Origin: Deinococcus arcticus
GTDB lineage: Bacteria; Deinococcota; Deinococci; Deinococcales; Deinococcaceae
Direction: 5' to 3'
NCBI RefSeq assembly: GCF_003028415.1
Contig: NZ_PYSV01000005.1
Location: 62,001-126,000 of the forward strand
DNA length: 64,000 bases
The notes beneath the pieces were generated by a model. That model worked only from the letters and a program-made list of their open reading frames with translations, had not been told where the DNA came from and did not search any database. Of this stretch, positions 1-8,600 are shown piece after piece. A program made the position numbers and the translations under genes. How positions within the stretch are numbered: the stretch's first letter is position 1; each line of letters starts with the position of its first letter.

Positions 1-2
1 CT

Positions 3-2021
3 GGAGTTCAGGCGCCTGCCGAGATGTTCGCCTATCTCCCCGGCTTTGTGCCCCGCGCCCTGCAGGAGCAACTGGCCGCCATTCTTCCCACCCTGAGCGC
101 CGAACCCACGCTGATTCTGGTCGAAGCGCCCATGGGCGAGGGCAAAACCGAGGCGGGCCTGCATGCGGCGACGTGGCTGCAAACCAAGCTGGGGCACCGG
201 GGCCTATACGTCGCCCTGCCCACCCAGGCGACCGGAAACGCCATGTACACGCGCTTTCGCCGCTTTCTGCACGAGGCTTCGCAGCGAGACATCGAGCCGG
301 ACCTTCAACTGATGCACGGCGGCGCACTTCTGAACGAGGCCTATCAGGAAAGCATCACGCGGACCCTCAACCCGCAGAACGATTCCGCCACCGCCGACGA
401 GGCCCGGCTGAACGTGCGCGCCGAGAGCTGGTTCAGCGCCCGCAAACGCGCGGGCCTCAGCGAGTACGGCGTGGGCACGGTGGACCAGGCGCTGCTGGGC
501 GTGCTGGGCATCCCGCACCAGTTCGTGCGGTTGTGGGGCCTGGGCAACCGCGTGGTGCTGCTGGACGAGATTCACGCCTACGATACGTACACCAGTCACC
601 TCATCTATGCGCTGCTGCGCTGGCTGAAGGCCCTGAGCAGTTCGGTCATCCTGATGAGTGCCACCCTGCCCGCTGCGAGCCGCCGCCAGTTGCTGGACGC
701 CTGGACCACGCGGGAGGAGGGTGAAACGGCCCCCTATCCCCGCCTCACCGTGGCACAGGGTACACAGGCGCGATCTCAGCACATCGCCAGCAGCCGCACC
801 CAAACCCCCATTACCGTGCGGGCGCTTGGCGCTTCGGTGGAGGAGGTGGCGCAGAAGGCGCTGGACCTCGCGGTGGATGGGGGCTGCGTGGCCGTGATCG
901 TCAACACAGTGCAACGGGCGCAGGACGTGTTCAGCGAGATTCAGGCGCGGCATGTTGGGAGGCTCCGAACCGTACTCCAGGGGGGAACGAAGGAAGACCT
1001 CTGCGCCATCCTCTTTCACGCCCGCTATCCGGCCGAGGACCGGGGAACACGCGAAACGGCGGTGCTGAGGTACCTTGGCCCGCAGCCCTACGAGAACAGG
1101 GAACTGGGCGTCCAGAAGGCGGATTACCGCCCGCGTCGCCTCATTCTGATTGCCACGCAGGTGGCCGAGCAGAGCCTGGACTTCGACGCGGACGTGATGA
1201 TTTCGGACCTCGCGCCGGTGGACCTGCTGCTTCAGCGGGCCGGACGGCTGCACCGGCACGCGGGGAATGCAGGCCGCAGGCACGGTCACGGCACACCGAA
1301 CCTGTGGGTGGCGGGGCTGGACACCTGGCCCGCTGCTGCGATGGAAACGCTCAGGTGGCAGTGGGTCTACGCCCCGCACCTGCTCTACCGCACCTGGCTG
1401 CGGCTGAAGGACGGGGGCCAGATTCGCCTTCCCGCCGATCTGGACACCCTCGTGCAGGACGTGTACGGGGAAGGCGAGTGGTTCACGCTGGAAGATGACC
1501 GGCGGGCGCAACTGGACGCGGCGACAGCGAAGTTTCTGAACCAGCAGGACAATGAGGGACGCTTCGGGGACCTCGCGCACATCGGCAACCCCGAGAGCTT
1601 TTTCAACACTGTTCCTGTGGTGCGCCCCGAACCCGACGGTGAACCCGCCCATGACGATGAGTGGCCCCAGACCCGCCTGGGCGAGCAGAATGTTCGCCTG
1701 GTGCCTGTGCATGAGATCGGCAGCGGGTACTTTCTGGACCCAGAAGGCAAAAAGCCAGCCCGCATTGGCAGAGGCGTGGGCAAGCTGGACCGGGCGCAGG
1801 CCGCCGCCATTTTCAAGCGCAGCCTGCGTGTCTCACGGCGGGAACTGGTTCACCGTGCGCCGGACCTCGCTCCGCCTCATGCGAGCTGGACCGACGATCC
1901 CTTGCTGCGCGACAGCGTGCCCCTGCCGCTGGTGAACCGGAAAGTCACCGTCGGCAACCTGGAAGTCGAACTGGACCCGGAATTGGGACTGGTCTACCGT
2001 TCTGTTTCTTCCGAGTCATAG
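3..2021 (+). CDS. cas3: CRISPR-associated helicase Cas3, 5'-truncated by the window edge
   Basis: Cas3 is the ATP-dependent helicase-nuclease that type I Cascade recruits to unwind and degrade target DNA. Counting from the first ATG in view (24), Walker A EAPMGEGKTE is at residues 34-43, the DEIH box at 181-184, motif III SATLP at 212-216 and motif VI QRAGRLHRH at 404-412, so the superfamily 2 helicase core is complete. No HD nuclease domain is visible, but the reading frame is open to base 3 without a stop, so the HD domain probably lies to the left and the ATG at 24 is not the true start. The C-terminal Cas3-type accessory region follows the helicase. The gene ends 28 bp inside the convergent WYL gene. 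A separate HD protein (split Cas3) cannot be excluded. No other cas gene follows it. Confidence 0.93.
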   Translation, partial: GVQAPAEMFAYLPGFVPRALQEQLAAILPTLSAEPTLILVEAPMGEGKTEAGLHAATWLQTKLGHRGLYVALPTQATGNAMYTRFRRFLHEASQRDIEPDLQLMHGGALLNEAYQESITRTLNPQNDSATADEARLNVRAESWFSARKRAGLSEYGVGTVDQALLGVLGIPHQFVRLWGLGNRVVLLDEIHAYDTYTSHLIYALLRWLKALSSSVILMSATLPAASRRQLLDAWTTREEGETAPYPRLTVAQGTQARSQHIASSRTQTPITVRALGASVEEVAQKALDLAVDGGCVAVIVNTVQRAQDVFSEIQARHVGRLRTVLQGGTKEDLCAILFHARYPAEDRGTRETAVLRYLGPQPYENRELGVQKADYRPRRLILIATQVAEQSLDFDADVMISDLAPVDLLLQRAGRLHRHAGNAGRRHGHGTPNLWVAGLDTWPAAAMETLRWQWVYAPHLLYRTWLRLKDGGQIRLPADLDTLVQDVYGEGEWFTLEDDRRAQLDAATAKFLNQQDNEGRFGDLAHIGNPESFFNTVPVVRPEPDGEPAHDDEWPQTRLGEQNVRLVPVHEIGSGYFLDPEGKKPARIGRGVGKLDRAQAAAIFKRSLRVSRRELVHRAPDLAPPHASWTDDPLLRDSVPLPLVNRKVTVGNLEVELDPELGLVYRSVSSES

Positions 2022-3013
2022 CGCCGCAGCGTCTCTCGCAACTCCTGAAGCCAGTGGGCGCGCACGTGCGGCGGGCCCAGCACCTCGGCGCGCGGGCCCC
2101 AGCTCAGCAGGAAGGGCATCAGTTCCAGGGGAAAGCCTTTGGCGTCGGTGCCGGCGCTGAATTCCATCTCGACGAAGCCGTCGCGCTTCACGATCTGGGC
2201 GTTCGGAAAGCCCCCTTCCAGCACGCGGTATGCCGCTTCGGGGGCAAAGCGGACCAGCACCCGGATACTTTCGCCGCCGCCAATCACGCCCCAGGCGTCG
2301 CTCAGGAAGGCTTTGGGCTCGAACCTGGCGTCGGGCTCGTAGGTCTCGGGGTGCAGCTCCAGATTCTGCATGCGTGAAAGCTTGAAGGTGCGAATCTTGC
2401 CGCGGTGACGGCGCTCCAGGCCAATCACGTAGGGAGCGAGGTTGGTGCGGCTGATCTCGATGAAGTACACGCACAGCTCATTGCCGCGCTCCAGCAGACC
2501 GTTGGGCCGCTGGTAGTCGAAGGTCAGCACCCGCCGGTCCACCCAGGCCTGGGCCACCCGCTCCATTTGCCGCTCGGCAAACTGCGCCGAGCCCGTGTCG
2601 CGCACGCTGGCATTCAGGGTGTGGCGAATGTGGTCGGGCAGGGCGCGCGACAGGTACTCCAGGGCCTGGCGGTAATGGTTGGCCAGGGCCGGGGCGTGAT
2701 GGTGCGCCAGGCGCAGCGCGGCGTAGGCCACCAGCGTCTCTGCCGGGCGCGGCAGGTCCGCCTTCAGGTGAATGAAATAGTGCCCCCGGTCGTCTCTTTG
2801 TAGCCCCACCTGCATGGCCTCCAGCACTTCCATGTCGCGCTGAATGCTGCGCTGCCCCACCTCCAACTTCCGGGCCAGTTCGGCGGTGCTGTAGGGCCGG
2901 GTCTTGAGCAAGTCCTGAACCCGCACCAGCCGCCTCGCCTTGTCCCAGGTCTTGGCTTCCCGGCGGGCGCGGCGGGGGGGCGCTTCTGGGCTCGGTGGGT
3001 CAGCGTCGGCCAT
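1994..3013 (-). CDS. WYL-domain HTH transcriptional regulator
   Basis: A winged HTH of the DeoR type sits near the N-terminus (YSTAELARKLEVGQRSIQRD, followed by a beta wing), and the C-terminal half holds a WYL ligand-binding domain and its C-terminal extension. WYL proteins bind nucleic-acid ligands or nucleotides and regulate DNA-damage and phage-defence genes; several are linked to CRISPR-Cas. The frame is open further upstream to a TTG at 3082, which would overlap the preceding gene; the ATG at 3013 is preferred because the extra residues are low-complexity. It is the second gene of a leftward pair with the TPR regulator and overlaps the end of cas3 tail to tail by 28 bp. Its location between cas3 and the array suggests a role in controlling this CRISPR system, which is an inference. 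Confidence 0.88.
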   Translation of the reverse strand: MADADPPSPEAPPRRARREAKTWDKARRLVRVQDLLKTRPYSTAELARKLEVGQRSIQRDMEVLEAMQVGLQRDDRGHYFIHLKADLPRPAETLVAYAALRLAHHHAPALANHYRQALEYLSRALPDHIRHTLNASVRDTGSAQFAERQMERVAQAWVDRRVLTFDYQRPNGLLERGNELCVYFIEISRTNLAPYVIGLERRHRGKIRTFKLSRMQNLELHPETYEPDARFEPKAFLSDAWGVIGGGESIRVLVRFAPEAAYRVLEGGFPNAQIVKRDGFVEMEFSAGTDAKGFPLELMPFLLSWGPRAEVLGPPHVRAHWLQELRETLRRYDSEETER

Positions 3014-3066
3014 GTGAGGCAGCGTAGCGGCGGAGTGTCGCGGGGGTGTCGCTGCGCCGGGAATAC

Positions 3067-4767
3067 CTAGTGATCCAGCCAATCATCTGAGCCGCCCAGT
3101 ATCAACTGCTGTTCCCGCGCCGCGGCCCAGGGGAGGTGGATGCCGGTGCAGTAGGCCTCAATGCGCTCGCCCCGCTGCAGCGCGTGCAGGACGTCGGAGG
3201 TCCACCGCACTGTGTCGTCGAGGTGGTAGGCGCCGCCCCGACTGACCACGCTGGCTTCCCAGCCCAGGGCGCTGCGGAGCTGGCGCATGACGGCCGACAC
3301 CCGCTGCCCCTTCTGGCGCTCCGTGCGCGCGCTGTCACCCCCGGGCCGCAGTACGTCCATCAATGTTTCTGTGGTCAGGCGGCCGCCGGCCTCCACCAGC
3401 GCGCACAGCGCCACCAGTGGGGCCGGCGCCAGAGGGAGGGGCCGGCCCCCCAGCCGCACGTCCGGCACGCCCATCACCCGCAGCGCCACCACCAGCTGCG
3501 CGCAGCGGGGCAGGGGTGGGGGGCGCTCGGCTTCAGGCAGCAGCGCAAACAGGTCGGCGAAAGCGTGCGCTTCTTCCCGCATCCACAGCGGCTCGCGCGG
3601 CAGGGTACGTAGCAGGGCGCAGGCGGCGTCCGGCTGCCCGGTCCGTCGCAAAACCTCGGCTCGGACCAGGGTGGCCCGGCCCTGGTCTTCCTGGCCCAGG
3701 GGTCCGGTGCGTGACAGCAGATCGCCGATCTGGGCCACGTCCAGGTCGGCGTCTCGCTGGGGCCAGTTCACGTACGCCGCTGCCAGATCCACGTTCACCC
3801 ATGACACGCCAGCCTGCCGGTCGGCGGCCACCGCCACGGCCGCGCTCTGCAAGGGCTCGAGCGCCCGCGGCACCTGACCGGCCAGGCGCCAGGTGTGCCC
3901 TAGCCCGCGCAGGGCCTGGCGCAGATCGTCCTCGTCTTCAGCGGTGCGGGCCAGGTCGGCGGCGCGCTCGTACAGCGACGCGGCGCGGGCCCATTCGCCC
4001 AGCGCGCGCCGCGCGGCCGCCTGACCGCACAGCGCCCGGCGAGCAAAGGGCGTCTTCAGGCGGCTCGCTCGTCCAAAAAAGGTGTCGGCTTCGGTCAGCC
4101 GTCCCAACCGCAGGCACACCATCGCCATATTGTTCAGTCCCCAGTCCAGGTGCTCGGGGACGCGCTCCAGGAGGGGCAGCGCTTCACTGAACAGCCTCAT
4201 GGCCTGGGCCTCCCGCCCCCGGTGGCTCAGCGCCGCGCCCAGGTCAAGCAGCGTCAGGCCGCGGCTGACGCCTCCCAGGTCACGCAGCGCCTCCTGCGCG
4301 GCTTTCTCCCACCCGCCCGCGCCCAGCATCAGGCGCGAGCGGGCCAGCGTCCGGTAGGCCAGGCGGCGCTCGAAGAGGGACAGCTCGGCCGGGTGGGCCA
4401 GCGCCTGTGCAGCTGCGGCCTGCGCCTGGTCAAAGTGCTCCCGTTTGGCCAGGGCCCAGGCCTGGTACACCTGCATAAAAGGCTCAAGGGCCGCGGCGCC
4501 GCGCACCCACGCCTCTATGCGCCCAGGCCCATCCGGCAGGTTGGCGGCGCACCGCCACTGCCACCGCGTGGCCTCTGGCCCCAGCGCCCAGGCGGCGCCG
4601 GCCTGCTCCAGCAGCGCCAGCAGTTCGGCAAACTCGTCCGGCCCACGGGCTTCTTCCACTGCTCGGCGAAAAGTCAGCGTCAACCCGTTTTCAGGCCCTG
4701 TCTGAATCAATGCCTGAAGAGACTGCCGCCACGCGGGCCAGGGCAAGAGGGGAGAGTGCACGGGCAC
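3067..4767 (-). CDS. TPR-repeat protein with C-terminal winged-helix DNA-binding domain
   Basis: The 566-residue protein is built of TPR-like helical pairs across roughly residues 60-420 (repeated A-x-x-L-x-R-A and ALGEWARAASLYERA-type motifs). The last ~130 residues resemble an OmpR/SARP-type winged helix: LGGRPLPLAPAPLVALCALV, then a basic recognition region (ARTERQKGQRVSAVMRQLRS) and a terminal beta hairpin (SRGGAYHLDD). This is the reversed order of typical SARP/BTAD regulators, where the DNA-binding domain is N-terminal. It probably senses a ligand or protein through the TPRs and regulates transcription. The start is GTG at 4767. It lies just upstream of the WYL gene in the same direction. 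No direct target is evident. Family-level call is fair; the specific role is unknown. Confidence 0.75.
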   Translation of the reverse strand: MPVHSPLLPWPAWRQSLQALIQTGPENGLTLTFRRAVEEARGPDEFAELLALLEQAGAAWALGPEATRWQWRCAANLPDGPGRIEAWVRGAAALEPFMQVYQAWALAKREHFDQAQAAAAQALAHPAELSLFERRLAYRTLARSRLMLGAGGWEKAAQEALRDLGGVSRGLTLLDLGAALSHRGREAQAMRLFSEALPLLERVPEHLDWGLNNMAMVCLRLGRLTEADTFFGRASRLKTPFARRALCGQAAARRALGEWARAASLYERAADLARTAEDEDDLRQALRGLGHTWRLAGQVPRALEPLQSAAVAVAADRQAGVSWVNVDLAAAYVNWPQRDADLDVAQIGDLLSRTGPLGQEDQGRATLVRAEVLRRTGQPDAACALLRTLPREPLWMREEAHAFADLFALLPEAERPPPLPRCAQLVVALRVMGVPDVRLGGRPLPLAPAPLVALCALVEAGGRLTTETLMDVLRPGGDSARTERQKGQRVSAVMRQLRSALGWEASVVSRGGAYHLDDTVRWTSDVLHALQRGERIEAYCTGIHLPWAAAREQQLILGGSDDWLDH

Positions 4768-4787
4768 AGCTTAAGTATCTCGCTGTT

Positions 4788-5038
4788 GATCTTGAGATCA
4801 ACCCAGCAGAGCGAGTGGCGAACAAAGTGCCTCGCACCGGGAATGGAAACGTTTCTGCGCTGTTCTGATACGGATTCCGTTCATTTCCGTAACATCCGGG
4901 AAAGAGCCGGATGTTCCTCCAATTCCCGGAACTCCGTCTTTTTTCCTGCTCCCTCTGGTCGAAAAAATTCCGCAACTCGTTACGGAATTTTTCGGAACAC
5001 GTATGCAACGTTGGAATGGGAGAGGGGCGAGGCACTTA
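4788..5038. repeat. Intergenic repeat family A copy, interrupted by a family B copy
   Basis: The outer parts match the copies at 29850-30077 and 43764-43991: shared blocks are AGAGCGAGTGGCGAA, AAGTGCCTCGC, CGGGAATGG and GAGGGGCGAGGCACTTA. Only the right half of family A is present here. The family A sequence TTCTGA ... ACGTTGG is split by the family B element at about 4866-5007. The region lies between the TPR regulator start and the small secreted peptide gene and contains no credible gene. Confidence 0.8.
4866..5007. repeat. Intergenic repeat family B copy nested in family A
   Basis: It begins TGATACGG and ends in CGTATGCA, an imperfect inverted terminal pair. Internal blocks AACATCCGGGAA, CCGGATGTTCC and CCCGGAACTCCG match the copies at 37294, 46150 and 55574. 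A palindrome of the type AATTCCGCAAC...GTTACGGAATT lies at the right end. It looks like a MITE-like or hairpin-forming mobile element without a gene. Confidence 0.75.
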
Positions 5039-5101
5039 AAGCGCCCCCAACAGGCGAAGCAGGGTGAGGCTGGCCCCCACCCCGCTGCCCTCCGTGCTCG
5101 T

Positions 5102-5248
5102 TTACCCGACCGGCGTCCCCCCCTTTGTGTCGTCTCCGGCAACCAGCTGTCCTCCATGGGCCTGCGGCGCTGCGGCGGCAGACAGCGCCGCGGCCCCCAG
5201 GCAGAACACGAGCAACACCGAGCGGAACGTAAAGGCAACTTTCGACAT
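5102..5248 (-). CDS. Candidate small secreted peptide
   Basis: A 48-residue ORF starts MSKVAFTFRS, continues with a hydrophobic stretch (VLLVFCLGAAALSAAAA) and has a likely signal-peptidase site after the Ala run, leaving a 22-residue Gly/Asp-rich product that ends in TKGGTPVG. The ATG at 5248 has AGGGG about 7 nt upstream. Longer in-frame starts exist to 5305 but would put charged residues ahead of the signal sequence. It is transcribed toward the TPR regulator, separated from it by the repeat at 4788-5038. No family is recognised. The Cys in the hydrophobic segment is not in a clear lipobox. It is credible as a secreted small protein but could be a chance ORF. Confidence 0.4.
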   Translation of the reverse strand: MSKVAFTFRSVLLVFCLGAAALSAAAAPQAHGGQLVAGDDTKGGTPVG

Positions 5249-5305
5249 GGCAACCCCTGACATGGCCCCGCGTGGGGTCATGGATGGTGAGGGCTTCCGG
5301 GCCAC

Positions 5306-5607
5306 GGCGCGCGTACGTCGCAGCGTGGCCCTGGCAAGCCGGGCGGAGAACAGTGGTCAAACCGCCACCTGATCAGGGGAAAGGTGCCGGGTGTGGCCCT
5401 CTCTGGCGATGGATTCAGCTTGCTGGGGCCAGGCGTCAAAACGTGACGTCGGTCCGATGCCGCTGCGCCGCCCTCTGGCCGGCGGCGCCTGCGGGCCCTA
5501 CACTCCGGGCAGGCTCACGCCGGGATGCATGAAAATGTAAGCTGTATCCGCGCCGGCTGGAGGGACTTCAGGCCAGGTGTGGCCTCTAAACGCTGGCGTT
5601 CCAGAGT
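5306..5607 (+). promoter_or_regulatory. Probable CRISPR leader region
   Basis: No convincing gene is seen in these ~300 bases. They lie immediately upstream of the first perfect repeat, at the end opposite to the degenerate terminal repeat, so this is where the leader and array promoter should be. The part nearest the array contains the most A/T-rich run here (ATGAAAATGTAAGC around 5526). No -35/-10 pair was assigned with confidence. Confidence 0.45.
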
Positions 5608-8600
5608 GTTTTCCCCGTGTGGGCGGGGATGTTCCGATTGTGCTTGAGCCATCCCTGGGCCTGGGCCCGTTTTCCCCGTGTGGGCGGGGATGTTCCGCGC
5701 GCCAGGGCCTGGACCTGCTGGGGGGTGGGCGTTTTCCCCGTGTGGGCGGGGATGTTCCGCGGGCGCCGAAGGTCATGGGCGCGCTCAGGACGTTTTCCCC
5801 GTGTGGGCGGGGATGTTCCGGTCTGCGGCGCGGCGGCGGTGGGCACGGCCACGTTTTCCCCGTGTGGGCGGGGATGTTCCGACGACCCCGCGCACTTCGC
5901 GGTCTGGGGCCAGGTTTTCCCCGTGTGGGCGGGGATGTTCCGTGGTCCTCTGCCTGATCGCACAGGGCAGGTTAGTTTTCCCCGTGTGGGCGGGGATGTT
6001 CCGTCGAAGTTGGCGGCCAGCCCCTGGTAGCTGTCGTTTTCCCCGTGTGGGCGGGGATGTTCCTTTGGCCTTGGCCTTCGCCAGCAGCGCGGGGTCGTTT
6101 TCCCCGTGTGGGCGGGGATGTTCCGTTCTGCCGACAGGTACTCAACTACTTTGGGGTGTTTTCCCCGTGTGGGCGGGGATGTTCCGCACGCGGCGTTATC
6201 GCACTGGAGTGCGAAGAGGTTTTCCCCGTGTGGGCGGGGATGTTCCGCAGCTTGTTGCGCTGGGCCAGCCCCTCGCGGGGTTTTCCCCGTGTGGGCGGGG
6301 ATGTTCCGCCTTTGCCCTGAAGCGCAACCGTCTGATCGTGGTTTTCCCCGTGTGGGCGGGGATGTTCCGGGGTGCACGGCGTGCCCGAGGGCCTCAGGCC
6401 CGTTTTCCCCGTGTGGGCGGGGATGTTCCGGGCCGCTCGCGGTGATTGACCTGCTCGATATAGTTTTCCCCGTGTGGGCGGGGATGTTCCGCGCAGTGGC
6501 GTGAACGCCGGGCTGAGCTGGACGTTTTCCCCGTGTGGGCGGGGATGTTCCGAGAGCGGCCCCCGGGCGGCAGCAGCCCTTGAAGTTTTCCCCGTGTGGG
6601 CGGGGATGTTCCGCACGGCCAGCATGAACTGCAGGTCATCCAGGCGTTTTCCCCGTGTGGGCGGGGATGTTCCTGTCCAGCGCTTCTTCTGCGGTCGCCA
6701 GCCGGGGTTTTCCCCGTGTGGGCGGGGATGTTCCGTGCGGCCACCTCGGCCTGCAACTCCTGCAGGCGTTTTCCCCGTGTGGGCGGGGATGTTCCGGTGG
6801 ATTTGGGTTGATGCCAGTCAGAGCCAAAGTTTTCCCCGTGTGGGCGGGGATGTTCCGAGTTTCATGGCGCTCCTTTAGTCGATGCGGTAGTTTTCCCCGT
6901 GTGGGCGGGGATGTTCCGGACATTGCCCTGGCCCACTGGCTGACGAGTGAGTTTTCCCCGTGTGGGCGGGGATGTTCCGACGACCGGCAGGCGCCCGGCC
7001 GCGTGGCCCTGGTTTTCCCCGTGTGGGCGGGGATGTTCCGCGTGACGCGCGCTGTCTACGCCGCCCGCGCCGGTTTTCCCCGTGTGGGCGGGGATGTTCC
7101 GAACGCCCGTCGGCAACGCCTGCGCAGATTGCCGTTTTCCCCGTGTGGGCGGGGATGTTCCGCTGACACCGCCGAGAGCATGGCGACGGCGGAAGTTTTC
7201 CCCGTGTGGGCGGGGATGTTCCGCCACACCTGTACCCGGCAGCACCTACAGCGGCGTTTTCCCCGTGTGGGCGGGGATGTTCCGTCCTCGCGGATGTGCG
7301 TGCGCTCAGCCTGCACGTTTTCCCCGTGTGGGCGGGGATGTTCCGACCGTGGCCAAGATTCAGGAGTACCTGAATCCGTTTTCCCCGTGTGGGCGGGGAT
7401 GTTCCGGGGAACTGGCCACCGCCATGAGCGGCTGGCTCGTTTTCCCCGTGTGGGCGGGGATGTTCCGACCGGCGTGCCGGGCAGTTCGGTAGCCACCGGG
7501 TTTTCCCCGTGTGGGCGGGGATGTTCCGCGTCAGGTCGTGAAGGCCGCGCAGCTGATCAAGTTTTCCCCGTGTGGGCGGGGATGTTCCGAAAGAGATTGC
7601 GCGCAACCTGCATTTTGATGCGTTTTCCCCGTGTGGGCGGGGATGTTCCTACGGACATGGACCCAGAAAGGTTCCGACTTGAGTTTTCCCCGTGTGGGCG
7701 GGGATGTTCCGGGAATCACTTTGTCAATCATGTCTCACCTCCTGTTTTCCCCGTGTGGGCGGGGATGTTCCGTGGCGAACCACATAGGCCGTTCCCTGAT
7801 ATACGTTTTCCCCGTGTGGGCGGGGATGTTCCGGTGCTGCCGGGCGTTGTACTTCACGCTGCCGTGTTTTCCCCGTGTGGGCGGGGATGTTCCGCGAACA
7901 CCGCATCTTCACTGTCAGCCAGCAGGGTTTTCCCCGTGTGGGCGGGGATGTTCCGACCACATGATGCGCCTCGCCCTGCAGATGCGCGTTTTCCCCGTGT
8001 GGGCGGGGATGTTCCGGGCTGATGATTCTTCAGAGGCAGACCCGCGATGTTTTCCCCGTGTGGGCGGGGATGTTCCGGTGGTAGCGCGGGTATCGAGCCT
8101 GCCAGTAGGGTTTTCCCCGTGTGGGCGGGGATGTTCCGCGACGCCGGGGGCCTTCCATCCCCGCCTGAAAGTTTTCCCCGTGTGGGCGGGGATGTTCCGG
8201 CTCTGATGGTCAACCTGGGAGCTGCGTTCGCGTTTTCCCCGTGTGGGCGGGGATGTTCCGGCGCGCGCCATGTTTACCACCCGCCAGCGGAAGTTTTCCC
8301 CGTGTGGGCGGGGATGTTCCGCCCCTCAGCTGTTCTCTGAGGGGCAATCGGGGGTTTTCCCCGTGTGGGCGGGGATGTTCCGGTCTGAAACGCATAGTCC
8401 AGCCATTTGGCTGGGTTTTCCCCGTGTGGGCGGGGATGTTCCGGTCCTCTTTGTTGCCGTTCGTGGCGGTCATCAGTTTTCCCCGTGTGGGCGGGGATGT
8501 TCCGCGGGCCGCTACGTGGGGTCAGCTGGGCGGCGTGTTTTCCCCGTGTGGGCGGGGATGTTCCGCCAGCCCAGCGCCGCACTTCTCACCACCAATGGTT

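Noticed and set aside
3014..3082. TTG start at 3082 for the WYL regulator
   Set aside because: It overlaps the preceding gene and adds a low-complexity extension; the ATG at 3013 is simpler, though not proven.
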